Assembly: GCA_029261555.1 (NCBI GenBank)
Contig: JAJDBB010000117.1
Coordinates: 1 to 37,387, forward strand
DNA from: Nitrospinaceae bacterium
GTDB taxonomy: Bacteria > Nitrospinota > Nitrospinia > Nitrospinales > JACRGP01
Length of the DNA: 37,387 bases
Direction: 5' to 3'
The position numbers were made by a program, and so were the translations under genes. This document shows positions 7,628 to 15,387 of this stretch, piece by piece (the stretch's first letter is position 1; each line of letters begins with the position of its first letter). Below the pieces are notes generated by a model. It saw only the letters and a list, made by a program, of their open reading frames with translations, was not told where the DNA came from and searched no databases.

Positions 7628-8188
7628 TTAATAAGAAGATTCCACTTTGGACGGAGGCCGTTGAACCTTCGGAATTTTAATCAATGCCTGCGCGACCGAC
7701 GGTTGTTCTGGATCGGCATAGCCCTCGATAATCAAAACGCCGCGCGCATCGTCGGCCATGATTACAACTTGCCGCCCCTTGCTGACGTCGGGTTTGAGCG
7801 CAACGAGGGAAACGCCTTTTGGAATAATCGGCATGCGAATCGATTTTGCCTGCTCCAGGATCATGGGTTCCATTTCCGCCATATCCTCGGAAGGCGGCCA
7901 TTCCGCCGTGCCAAACGTGGAGAACATCCACTTCACAAAATCCGACGGCTTGCCCTCGGGATACACCACTGGAAAACTCGACCGGCGGAGCTGGTTCTTC
8001 GACGCCATGTAGCGAACCACCTGAATCCCCTGCTCAAGATCGGGAGGACCCGAAGCGCTCCCCGAACAGGCGGCAAACAACCCGGCGATCAAAATAAACG
8101 GCAGGCATTTAAGATTGACGCCACAGGACAAGGGCCATGATACCGGATGGGGAAAACGCATGTTGCCCGAAGTCAAAAAATATTTCAT
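7628..8188 (-). CDS. Putative lipoprotein of unknown function
   Basis: The protein has a hydrophobic stretch CLPFILIAGLFAAC with the lipobox LFAAC, so Cys41 (counted from the chosen start) would be lipidated. After it come an acidic linker and a compact domain of about 140 residues ending IIEGYADPEQPSVAQALIKIPKV. I do not recognise a family. The frame extends upstream to 8248, but I chose the ATG at 8188 because AAGGA sits 6 bases before it and because it shortens an otherwise overlong signal region. The n-region is still long, and an ATG at 8161 is possible. The gene is first in the leftward run and is followed after 9 bp by the DUF898 gene. Confidence 0.65.
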   Translation of the reverse strand: MKYFLTSGNMRFPHPVSWPLSCGVNLKCLPFILIAGLFAACSGSASGPPDLEQGIQVVRYMASKNQLRRSSFPVVYPEGKPSDFVKWMFSTFGTAEWPPSEDMAEMEPMILEQAKSIRMPIIPKGVSLVALKPDVSKGRQVVIMADDARGVLIIEGYADPEQPSVAQALIKIPKVQRPPSKVESSY

Positions 8189-8211
8189 CGGTTTTCCTTG
8201 TAACAATAAAA

Positions 8212-8268
8212 TTGCGCAATAACAAATTGGAATAATAGGGTAATACAAAAGCTGATTATGCGCAATAA
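8212..8268. promoter_or_regulatory. Pair of TGCGCAATAA direct repeats in the divergent intergenic region
   Basis: TTGCGCAATAA at 8212-8222 and TGCGCAATAA at 8259-8268 are direct repeats about 47 bp apart, upstream of the leftward lipoprotein-to-tlyA run. The spacing is close to whole helical turns, so they could be operator sites for a dimeric regulator. No regulator is identified. Confidence 0.25.
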
Positions 8269-8302
8269 GACCGGCGACCAGCGTGCCGCCAGGGTATCTT
8301 AT

Positions 8303-8388
8303 GTCATTGCGAGGAGCGTTAGCGACGCGGCAATCCAGTATTTCCGTAAGCCCTCTGGATTGCTTCGGCCAAGTAGCCTCGCAATGAC
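8303..8388. repeat. Palindromic interspersed repeat (GTCATTGCGAGG type)
   Basis: A perfect 12-bp inverted pair, GTCATTGCGAGG (8303-8314) and CCTCGCAATGAC (8377-8388), encloses a second 9-bp pair, GCAATCCAG (8330-8338) and CTGGATTGC (8355-8363). The 86-bp unit folds as a nested hairpin. I recognise this motif as a palindrome recurring in intergenic regions of many unrelated bacteria, often mis-annotated as short ORFs. It lies between the divergent lipoprotein and regulator genes. Confidence 0.8.
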
Positions 8389-8472
8389 GAATGCCTCAAG
8401 GGAGGGAGAGGCTTCCGTTAAAAATTTAATCTTTTTGTGGAATTCAAATAATATTTATGTTATGTTGCTTTT

Positions 8473-9852
8473 ATGAAACAAAAAATTTTAGCTCTGGATG
8501 CAAGTTTTCCTTCCTTAGAAAATATAGTAAAGTCATTTAAAAATGGTGGTTTTAATGTTTATGGCGCCTTTGGGCTGGAGGAAGCAAAGCAAAAGTTAGC
8601 GGAAAAAAGCCCACATTTTGTGGCGGTTGGCGGTAGTTTTATTGAAAAAATGGGGAATAATATACTCAAAAAATTAAAAGAAGCTGCTCCTGGCGTTTCC
8701 GGTTTTGTTCTTCATGCCGCGCCTGTAAATCAGGATTTGCGGCAGGCGTTGGATTCCACTGGTTATGAGCGCGTGGAAAATATCGATCAATTGGTGGATA
8801 GGCTCAGTCGTTGGCCGGACGGTCTCCCAGTCTCCGGAGAGCCGGAAGCCGATTTTCAGATCGACGCTGATTTTATGCGAGGCGAAAACCTTGCCGCGCG
8901 GGAGATACAGGATAACCTGATGGCCGCGGCGAAAAGCGAAGCCCCGGTTTTTTTGACCGGGGAAACTGGAACCGGGAAGGGACTTGCCGCGCGTTTCATT
9001 CATCAAAACAGCGCGCGGGCGGGGCGAAAATATTTGGCCGTTCACTGCGCCGGTTTGGCGGACGAATTTGTAGAGCGCGAATGGTTTGGTTCTGAGAACG
9101 GCGCCGAAGGGCGTTCGCAAGCGCCGGGTCTGTTTGAGCGCGCCGAAGGCGGGACGTTATTTTTGGACGGGATCGGCGAACTTTCTCTGGACATGCAAGC
9201 GAAGCTATTGCGCGCTTTGGAGGACCGCGAATTTCAGCGCCCGGGCGGGCGCCGAACCGTCAAGGTCGAGTGCCGGATCGTGACCGCGAGCGCCGTAAAT
9301 TTAAAAACCGCGTTAGAGGCGGGACGCCTGCGTCCCGATTTATTTTTTCGCCTCAACGCGGCGACGATTCATCTACCGCCGTTGCGCGAGAGGCGCGAGG
9401 ACGTTCTATTTTTAGCGAACGTGTTTTTAAAAGACGCCGCCGGCGATCACGGCAAGCGCGCCGATAAGTTTTCCTCGGAAGCGGAGGAGAAACTGTTGCG
9501 TTACCCGTGGCCGGGAAACGTCCGGCAATTGAAACACGCAGTCGAGCAAGCGGTTCTCGCATGCAAGGGAAAGGTCGTGGAAAAAATTCCTCCGGCTTCC
9601 ATGAACCTTGGCGGAGAGAGCCTTTCATACGCTCTGCCAGAAAATATGGAATCCATGACCCTGCGCGATTTCCGAGACCGAACGCTGGAGCAGGGCGAGC
9701 GCGTCTACCTGCAACGCTTGCTGGAACGCCACCGCGGGCACGTCTCCAATAGCGCGCAAGCGGCGGGAGTGGACCGCAAAACGTTTTACCGGAAGATTCG
9801 TCAATACGATATCGACCCCAAGGATTTTAAAAATAAAATCGGGAAAAAATAA
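8473..9852 (+). CDS. NtrC-type AAA+ regulator with degenerate receiver, Walker B and GAFTGA loop
   Basis: The architecture is that of a sigma-54 enhancer-binding protein: a receiver-like domain (1-115), an AAA+ domain (about 133-375) and a Fis-type helix-turn-helix (about 410-446, SNSAQAAGVDRKTFYRKIRQ). Walker A is intact (GETGTGKG, 163-170), as are the arginine-finger region (RPDLFFRLN, 287-295) and sensor II (WPGNVRQLKH). Three key features are lost. The receiver has VAVGGSF where the phospho-Asp should be. Walker B reads FLDG (Gly233) instead of FLDE. The GAFTGA loop is replaced by GAEGRS (210-215). The first 350 bp are AT-rich compared with the rest. No Shine-Dalgarno precedes the ATG; a weak TTGTGG-N17-TGTTAT could give an almost leaderless mRNA. 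It probably binds DNA without classical sigma-54 activation. A DUF4912 gene follows 36 bp later. Confidence 0.85.
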   Translation: MKQKILALDASFPSLENIVKSFKNGGFNVYGAFGLEEAKQKLAEKSPHFVAVGGSFIEKMGNNILKKLKEAAPGVSGFVLHAAPVNQDLRQALDSTGYERVENIDQLVDRLSRWPDGLPVSGEPEADFQIDADFMRGENLAAREIQDNLMAAAKSEAPVFLTGETGTGKGLAARFIHQNSARAGRKYLAVHCAGLADEFVEREWFGSENGAEGRSQAPGLFERAEGGTLFLDGIGELSLDMQAKLLRALEDREFQRPGGRRTVKVECRIVTASAVNLKTALEAGRLRPDLFFRLNAATIHLPPLRERREDVLFLANVFLKDAAGDHGKRADKFSSEAEEKLLRYPWPGNVRQLKHAVEQAVLACKGKVVEKIPPASMNLGGESLSYALPENMESMTLRDFRDRTLEQGERVYLQRLLERHRGHVSNSAQAAGVDRKTFYRKIRQYDIDPKDFKNKIGKK

Positions 9853-9888
9853 TCATTCAATTCCAAAACATTTTTAGAGGTAAGCGAA

Positions 9889-11145
9889 ATGCCAGACGGC
9901 GATATTAAATTCATGACGCGGGACGAGCTTTTCCAACTGGCGCGGGAAAATAATATTCAGGTCAAAGACTCCATCCTGACCAAGGATCTTTCCGCGCTGT
10001 TGGGAATGAAACTGGGAATCCAGATTGCTACGGAATATTCTACGTCCGCCCCCGCCAAGCCGAAACGCGAAAGCGCCGGACGCCGTCCGTCTCGTCCGCG
10101 CAAAACTTCCGGCCGCGGCGAGGACGCAAAGCCGCACAAGCGGCACGCTTCGACAAAACCGCGCGAGGCCTATTCGAAACATTTGAAAGAAAGCCGGGGA
10201 GGCTTACCGCCAGATCATCCAGAACGTTCCGGCGAGCTTCCCAAACCTTCCCAGTTGGAACCTTTGGAAGACAAGGCGCAGGAAGCTAAATTCGTGGTCG
10301 CGGGACCGGAAGTTCGCGACGAAGCGTTTCAGGAAAAATTGCCCGATCTGCCGGAGCATTACGGCGGAAGTCTGCTCGTGGCGTTGCCGATCGACCCTAA
10401 CCGGGCGCATGCGTTTTGGGAACTGCCCTGGGACGCTATTCAACAGGCCGCGGGCCGATTGGGCGGCGAGGATTCCGTCCACAAGGTTCTCCGCGTGAGC
10501 CGGATGGCCGCCGACGGGTCGGTCCAAAATAATTACGACGTAGAAATTCATCCGCACGCAAAAAGCTGGTACTTGCATTTTGACGAGCCGGGCGAAAAAT
10601 TTTTCATTCAGGTTGGACTTAAAAATTCTTCCGGCCAGTTTGAATCGCTGGCCGAGTCCAGCGTCCTCGTTTTGCCTCCCGGTCGGCCCTCCGACCGCGT
10701 GGACGACCAATGGACGATCGCCGACGGGGAGTTCCGGGAAATTTACGCTCTGTCTGGCGGCCAGGCTCTGGGCGTCGGCGCTCCGGGAGGCCGGGACGGT
10801 TCGCTTGGGATTTCTACGGAGTTATCGCCGAGCGGTTCTCGCGAAGCCGGAAGTTTTTCCGCGTCGCGTTTTTCCCCCGCAAGCCAAAAGAAGCAGAGCG
10901 CGTTCCGGGTCGACGCCGAGTTGGTCCTTTACGGACGCGCGCAACCTGGAGACAGGGTTCGGCTCGGCGGTCGCGAAATTTATTTGCAGGAAGACGGCTC
11001 CTTCTCCACGCGACTGGCTTTTCCGGAGGGCGACCTGACGCTGAAGGTCTCCGTCGAACCCCCGAATGGAACCGAAACCCAAAATCACGTTATCGAAGTC
11101 CGGCGCTCCTCGCTTAAAGAAGCGACGCCGACTCTGGAGGATTGA
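9889..11145 (+). CDS. DUF4912 domain protein, partner of the GH57 enzyme
   Basis: This 418-residue soluble protein begins with a short helical domain (1-40; TRDELFQLARENNIQVKD), similar in style to SAP/Rho-N modules. A basic, Ser/Arg/Lys-rich linker (about 50-105) is probably disordered. The DUF4912 core lies at about 150-260, with LPEHYGGSLLVALPIDPNRAHAFWEL and YDVEIHPHAKSWYL. A second beta region follows around 335-405 (VDAELVLYGRAQPGDRVRLGG, QEDGSFSTRLAFPEGD). DUF4912 resembles a carbohydrate-binding fold and is often encoded beside GH57 branching enzymes, which is the case here. AGAGGT stands 7 bases before the ATG. It may tether or regulate the branching enzyme; that is inference. Confidence 0.78.
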   Translation: MPDGDIKFMTRDELFQLARENNIQVKDSILTKDLSALLGMKLGIQIATEYSTSAPAKPKRESAGRRPSRPRKTSGRGEDAKPHKRHASTKPREAYSKHLKESRGGLPPDHPERSGELPKPSQLEPLEDKAQEAKFVVAGPEVRDEAFQEKLPDLPEHYGGSLLVALPIDPNRAHAFWELPWDAIQQAAGRLGGEDSVHKVLRVSRMAADGSVQNNYDVEIHPHAKSWYLHFDEPGEKFFIQVGLKNSSGQFESLAESSVLVLPPGRPSDRVDDQWTIADGEFREIYALSGGQALGVGAPGGRDGSLGISTELSPSGSREAGSFSASRFSPASQKKQSAFRVDAELVLYGRAQPGDRVRLGGREIYLQEDGSFSTRLAFPEGDLTLKVSVEPPNGTETQNHVIEVRRSSLKEATPTLED

Positions 11146-11147
11146 TC

Positions 11148-12728
11148 ATGCCCAAAGGTTATATGGCTCTCGTTTTACACACGCACCTTCCCTTCGTCCG
11201 GCATCCGGAATACGAAGAATTTCTGGAAGAGGACTGGTTGTTCGAGGCCATCATCGAAACTTACATTCCCCTGATCCATGTGTTTGAAGGCCTGGAGCGG
11301 GACGAAGTCCCTTACGGGATCACCCTCTCTCTGTCGCCGACCCTGCTGGCGATGCTGGACGACCCCTTGTTGCAATTTCGTTTTCAGCGTTGGCTGGATC
11401 GTTCCATCGAGTTGTCCTACAAGGAAATTGAGCGGACGCGCTGGGACGAACAGGCGCACAAGGTCGTCCAGATGTATCAGTGGAAACTTGAGCGCGCACG
11501 GGAGATTTTCGTCAACCGGTGCCACAGCAATTTGATCAACGCCTTTCGCAGGTTGCAGGACGCGGGCAACGTGGAATTCATCACCTGCGGCGCCACGCAC
11601 GGTTACCTGCCGTTCATGGCCAACAATCCAAACGCGGTCCGCGCGCAAATTGAGGTCGCCGTTCAGTCGCACCAGAACCATCTCGGACGCAAGCCGCGGG
11701 GTATCTGGCTTCCGGAATGCGCCTACTATCCCGGCGTGGAAAAGTTTTTGGAAGAGGCGGGGATCCGGTATTTCTTCACCGACACGCACGGCGTTTTGCA
11801 CGCGGAACCTAGGCCCAAACACGGCGTGTACGCGCCGGTGGTCTGCCCCAACGGCGTGGCGGCATTTGGTCGCGACGCGGAATCCTCCAAGCAGGTCTGG
11901 AGTTCCAAGGAAGGTTATCCCGGCGATTATAATTACCGCGATTTTTACCGCGATATAGGTTTCGACCTGGACTACGACTACATCCGTCCTTACATCGCCA
12001 GTACGGGCCAACGTAAAATGACCGGGTTCAAATACCATCGCATCACCGGCGACACGGATCAAAAGGAATATTACGATCCCGATCGCGCCATGGAAAAGGC
12101 GGCGGAGCATGCGGGCAATTTCATGTTCAACCGCGAGCGGCAGATCGAACATCTTAACGGCGTGATGGGGCGCGAGCCGATCGTCGTCGCGCCTTACGAC
12201 ACTGAGTTGTACGGCCATTGGTGGTTCGAGGGGCCGGACTGGCTCAACTTTTTCATCCGAAAATCCGCCTACGATCAGGACGTGTTTGAGTTGACCACGC
12301 CCACGCGTTATCTGGCCCGGCTCCCGGAGCAACAGGTCGCCGCGCCTTCCGGGTCGAGTTGGGGTCATCAGGGTTATCATGATTTTTGGCTTGGAGAAAG
12401 CAACGACTGGATATACCCGCATCTGCACCAGGGCGCCGAGCGCATGGTGGAGTTGGCGCGCAACCATCGCAACGCTTCCGGATTGACCGAGCGGGCGCTG
12501 AACCAGGCGGCGCGCGAGTTGCTCCTGGCGCAGGCGAGCGACTGGGCATTCATCATGGCCAGCAAAACCATGGTCGAGTATGCGGTGAAGCGCACCCGCG
12601 ACCATCTGCAACGCTTCAACCGGTTGTACGATGATATCAACAATCACACGGTGCGCCCCGACTGGCTCGCGCAGGTGGAGAGCAAGGACAACCTGTTCCC
12701 GGACATTGATTTCCGCGTGTATGCGTAG
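11148..12728 (+). CDS. GH57 1,4-alpha-glucan branching enzyme (AmyC-like, DUF1957 C-terminus)
   Basis: GH57 branching enzymes cut alpha-1,4-glucan and rejoin it by alpha-1,6 bonds to build glycogen. The 526-residue protein has the family motifs: HTHLPF (11-16), GATHGYLPF (148-156), the nucleophile Glu190 in GIWLPECAY, the acid/base Asp351 in PYDTELYGHWWFEGP, and a helical DUF1957-type C-terminal domain with SDWAFIMASKTMVEYA. Length and residue positions agree with Thermotoga and Thermus AmyC-type enzymes. The ATG at 11148 is chosen over the upstream TTG (11142) because GGAGG lies 7 bases before it. The start falls just after the DUF4912 stop (11145), so the two genes are translationally coupled. 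No glgA, glgC or glgP is in the window. Confidence 0.92.
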   Translation: MPKGYMALVLHTHLPFVRHPEYEEFLEEDWLFEAIIETYIPLIHVFEGLERDEVPYGITLSLSPTLLAMLDDPLLQFRFQRWLDRSIELSYKEIERTRWDEQAHKVVQMYQWKLERAREIFVNRCHSNLINAFRRLQDAGNVEFITCGATHGYLPFMANNPNAVRAQIEVAVQSHQNHLGRKPRGIWLPECAYYPGVEKFLEEAGIRYFFTDTHGVLHAEPRPKHGVYAPVVCPNGVAAFGRDAESSKQVWSSKEGYPGDYNYRDFYRDIGFDLDYDYIRPYIASTGQRKMTGFKYHRITGDTDQKEYYDPDRAMEKAAEHAGNFMFNRERQIEHLNGVMGREPIVVAPYDTELYGHWWFEGPDWLNFFIRKSAYDQDVFELTTPTRYLARLPEQQVAAPSGSSWGHQGYHDFWLGESNDWIYPHLHQGAERMVELARNHRNASGLTERALNQAARELLLAQASDWAFIMASKTMVEYAVKRTRDHLQRFNRLYDDINNHTVRPDWLAQVESKDNLFPDIDFRVYA

Positions 12729-12757
12729 CCATTGGCGGTTCAATCTACAACTTCAAC

Positions 12758-12814
12758 CCTGAGCTTGTCGAAGAGCGAGTGCAATCAAAGACGCGGGCTT
12801 CGACGAGTTCAGCC
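12758..12814. repeat. REP-like palindrome (CCTGAGCTTGTCGAAG type)
   Basis: TGAGCTTGTCGAAG (12760-12773) pairs with CTTCGACGAGTTCA (12798-12811), 12 of 14 positions, across a 24-nt loop. The sequence resembles a very widespread intergenic palindrome of the CTTCGAC/GTCGAAG type. It lies between the GH57 gene and the next promoter and could mark the 3' end of that mRNA. Confidence 0.65.
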
Positions 12815-12852
12815 AGACAAATTCCCCCTCTCCTTTATTAACGCGGGGTTTT

Positions 12853-12861
12853 TGTTATAAT
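12853..12861 (+). promoter_or_regulatory. Extended -10 promoter for the apgM-like/lysC/cimA operon
   Basis: TGTTATAAT gives a perfect TATAAT (12856-12861) with a TGn extension. No good -35 is present at 17 bp (CTTTAT), which an extended -10 tolerates. Transcription would begin near 12868, giving a leader of about 34 nt before the ATG at 12902. Confidence 0.5.
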
Positions 12862-12901
12862 CGTTCAACTTTCAATCGAAACAGCGCGAGAATTTTAAAC
12901 C

Positions 12902-14104
12902 ATGAAATACTTGATCGTCCTTTGCGACAGTTTCACCGATCAACCGATTGCGGAAAAGGACAACCAGACCCCTCTGCAACAGGCGGAAACGCCGAACCTC
13001 GACCGGCTCGTGCAAATGGGACGGAGCGGCTCCGTTCATCCCATACCGGAATCCATGCACGCCGGCGCGGATGTGGCCTACCTGGCTTATCTGGGACTCG
13101 ACCCGGAAAAGTATTACGCGTCGCCGGCCTGGTTTGAAGCCGAAGCGCTGAACCTTGCCATCGAAGACGGCTGGGCGCCGCTGTGTTGCGACCTGGCGGC
13201 TTTGCAAGCCAGCCACAACGATATGGTCATGAAAGACTATACGGCAGGTTATCTTTCCGACGCTTCGGCGCGCACGCTGTTGGCCGCCTTGCAGGAACAA
13301 ATCGTCGACGTGGATTTGCGCTTTCATTTAGGGCGCGGTTATCACAACCTCGTTGAGATCAAGGGGCCGCCGTTTCCCGGCAGGCTGAATCCGCCCAACG
13401 AGCTAATCGGCGAGGGCGTCCGGGAATACATGCCGACGCAGGACGATTACAAGAGCCTGATATTTCTCATCAATCAGGCGCAGATTATTTTGCACAATCA
13501 TCCGTTGAACAAAGCCCGCAAGGCCGAAGGCAAGGACTCGGCTAACACCCTTTGGCTATGGGGCAACGGCGACAAGCCCGACCTGCCCGGTTTTTCCGAA
13601 CGCACGGGCAAAAGCGGCGCGGTTGTTTCCGGCTCTCTCCTGTTTCGCGGGATGGCGAAACTTTCGGGAATGGACGCGCCGGAAGTGGAAGGCGCCAACG
13701 GGTTGGGCAATACCAGTTTCACGGCCAAACGGGAGGCAGCGCTGGAGGCGCTGGAAAAGCGCGACGTCGCATACCTGCATTTCGCTGGAGCGGAGGATCT
13801 TTCTCTGCATGGAAACTTCGACGAAAAAGTTTTGATGCTGGAAGATTTCGATCAGGAAGTTATGGGTCCTTTGCTCGACCGACTGGAAAGCCGAAAAGAT
13901 GTTAAAATGCTTTTCGCGGTTGGTCATTTTAGTTCGGTTGCGCTGATGAAGAACGGCCGGGACGCGGTTCCCTTTGTGGCGTACCCCTCCGCCCAGAGTT
14001 CCGACCAATTGGAAAAATTTGACGAAGATATTGTGACGTCGGGTCCGGCCCCTTTTAAAAACGGATCGGACCTTTTAGACGCTTTTTTTAAGGACCAATT
14101 GTGA
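12902..14104 (+). CDS. ApgM-family (archaeal-type phosphoglycerate mutase-like) protein with altered active site; candidate homoserine kinase-like
   Basis: The 400-residue protein follows the alkaline-phosphatase-superfamily ApgM pattern: a metal Asp9 ([10 protein letters not shown]), [14 protein letters not shown] (23-36), the HNHPLNKAR and [12 protein letters not shown] region (198-226), and [17 protein letters not shown] (238-254). The segment that normally reads GSDVA, holding the nucleophilic Ser, is GADVA here (Ala56). The GRGPxEA substrate motif reads ASPAWFEA (73-80), and FRCNL reads LCCDL. The usual DH metal pair is GH (341-342), while Asp299 and His303 may remain. It is thus probably not a mutase. 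Relatives next to thr/lys genes have been proposed as homoserine kinases, and this gene overlaps lysC by 4 bp (GTGA), which suits such a role but does not prove it. Confidence 0.75.
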   Translation: MKYLIVLCDSFTDQPIAEKDNQTPLQQAETPNLDRLVQMGRSGSVHPIPESMHAGADVAYLAYLGLDPEKYYASPAWFEAEALNLAIEDGWAPLCCDLAALQASHNDMVMKDYTAGYLSDASARTLLAALQEQIVDVDLRFHLGRGYHNLVEIKGPPFPGRLNPPNELIGEGVREYMPTQDDYKSLIFLINQAQIILHNHPLNKARKAEGKDSANTLWLWGNGDKPDLPGFSERTGKSGAVVSGSLLFRGMAKLSGMDAPEVEGANGLGNTSFTAKREAALEALEKRDVAYLHFAGAEDLSLHGNFDEKVLMLEDFDQEVMGPLLDRLESRKDVKMLFAVGHFSSVALMKNGRDAVPFVAYPSAQSSDQLEKFDEDIVTSGPAPFKNGSDLLDAFFKDQL

Positions 14105-15387
14105 AACGAAATCTGGTGGTGCAAAAATTTGGAGGCACCTCGGTCAAGGACGCCGAGCGCATCAAAGCCGTGGCGCAACGCATCTCCAATACCCGCGAGG
14201 CGGGTATGGACGTGGTGGTCGTGGTCTCCGCCATGGCGGGGGAGACGAATCGCCTGGTGGACCTGGCGCATCAGATATCTGAAAACCCCAGTCGGCGGGA
14301 AATGGATTTGTTGCTGTCTTCGGGGGAGCGGGTGTCCTGCGCGCTTCTCGCCCTGGCTTTGCAAGAATTGGGATGCCCCGCAGTGGCGCTGACGGGACGG
14401 CAGATGGGATTGCTTACGGACGGGTCGCACACCCGCGCGCGCATCAAGCAAATCGACGGCGCCCGCGCCCGGAAAATCCTGCAGGAGAACCACGTCGTCG
14501 TGGTCGCCGGGTTTCAGGGAATCAACGAGCAGGGCGACGTCACCACGCTGGGCCGAGGCGGTTCCGACACGTCCGCCGTGGCTTTGGCGGTGGCGCTGGG
14601 CGCGGATTTGTGCGAAATATATACCGACGTGAGCGGAGTGTTCACCGCCGACCCCCGCCTGGTTTCCGACGCGCGAAAACTCAAGCAGGTTTGCTTTGAG
14701 GAAATGCTGGAGATGGCCAGTCTCGGTTGCAAGGTTTTGCAAATCCGCAGCGTGGAGTTTGCCAGAAATTTTAATATGCCGTTGGTTGTGCGCTCTTCAT
14801 TCAGCGACAAACCCGGCACCTTGATCGTCAAGGAGAATGAAAGCATGGAACAACCAGTCGTCTCTGGAGTGATGTATGACAAAGATCAATCCAAAATCAC
14901 CGTTTCTGAAGTTCCCGATCAGCCGGGAATCGCCGCAAAAATTTTCAGCGCCCTGGCGACGGGAAACCTTTCGGTGGATATGATCATCCAAAACGTTAGC
15001 GAGCAGAAACATACGGACATTTCCTTCACGCTTCCAAAATCCTGCGTGACGGAGGCCCGGGCGATTATGGAAGAACTGGTTCCCGAAATACATGCAGGCA
15101 AGGTGTCCTGCGACGCGGACATCGCAAAAATTTCCATCGTCGGAGCCGGGATGCGCAGTCACCCCGGCGTGGCGGCTAAAATGTTTCAGACCCTGTCCGA
15201 CGAAAAAATCAATATCATGATGATCAGCACCTCGGAGATTCGCATCTCCTGCGTTATTGAAGAGCGACAGACGCAGCAAGCGCTGGAAAGCCTGCACAAG
15301 GCATTTCGCCTGGAGTTGGAGGAATCGACCGCAACCGAAACGAACAACGTCGAAACGGCCCGGAAAATAAAGGCCGCGGGATCATGA
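14101..15387 (+). CDS. lysC: Aspartate kinase
   Basis: LysC phosphorylates aspartate, the first step towards lysine, threonine, methionine and isoleucine. The 428-residue protein has the kinase domain (about 1-235) with [11 protein letters not shown] (7-17), [15 protein letters not shown] and [13 protein letters not shown], followed by two ACT domains (about 265-400) with [15 protein letters not shown] and [15 protein letters not shown], which usually bind lysine and/or threonine for feedback inhibition. The start is GTG, overlapping the stop of the upstream gene by 4 bp. The stop overlaps cimA by 4 bp. An internal in-frame ATG at 14845 with AAGGAG before it may produce a separate beta subunit. 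The last 25 residues are a variable tail. Confidence 0.95.
   Translation: MKRNLVVQKFGGTSVKDAERIKAVAQRISNTREAGMDVVVVVSAMAGETNRLVDLAHQISENPSRREMDLLLSSGERVSCALLALALQELGCPAVALTGRQMGLLTDGSHTRARIKQIDGARARKILQENHVVVVAGFQGINEQGDVTTLGRGGSDTSAVALAVALGADLCEIYTDVSGVFTADPRLVSDARKLKQVCFEEMLEMASLGCKVLQIRSVEFARNFNMPLVVRSSFSDKPGTLIVKENESMEQPVVSGVMYDKDQSKITVSEVPDQPGIAAKIFSALATGNLSVDMIIQNVSEQKHTDISFTLPKSCVTEARAIMEELVPEIHAGKVSCDADIAKISIVGAGMRSHPGVAAKMFQTLSDEKINIMMISTSEIRISCVIEERQTQQALESLHKAFRLELEESTATETNNVETARKIKAAGS
14845..15387 (+). CDS. Possible aspartate kinase beta subunit (in-frame internal start in lysC)
   Basis: AAGGAG at 14830-14835 lies 9 bases before an in-frame ATG at 14845 ([13 protein letters not shown]). 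The product would be 180 residues comprising only the two ACT domains. Bacillus and Corynebacterium lysC genes produce a beta subunit from an internal start at just this boundary, and the N-terminal sequence is similar in character. Its use here is inferred, not shown. Confidence 0.4.
   Translation: MEQPVVSGVMYDKDQSKITVSEVPDQPGIAAKIFSALATGNLSVDMIIQNVSEQKHTDISFTLPKSCVTEARAIMEELVPEIHAGKVSCDADIAKISIVGAGMRSHPGVAAKMFQTLSDEKINIMMISTSEIRISCVIEERQTQQALESLHKAFRLELEESTATETNNVETARKIKAAGS

Noticed and set aside
8258-8476. 72-residue + strand ORF
   Set aside because: It is a translation of the GTCATTGCGAGG palindrome, a well-known source of false proteins, and runs into the regulator start.
11175-12743. 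522-residue minus-strand ORF opposite the GH57 gene
   Set aside because: It is a high-GC antisense shadow; the + strand has complete GH57 catalytic motifs.
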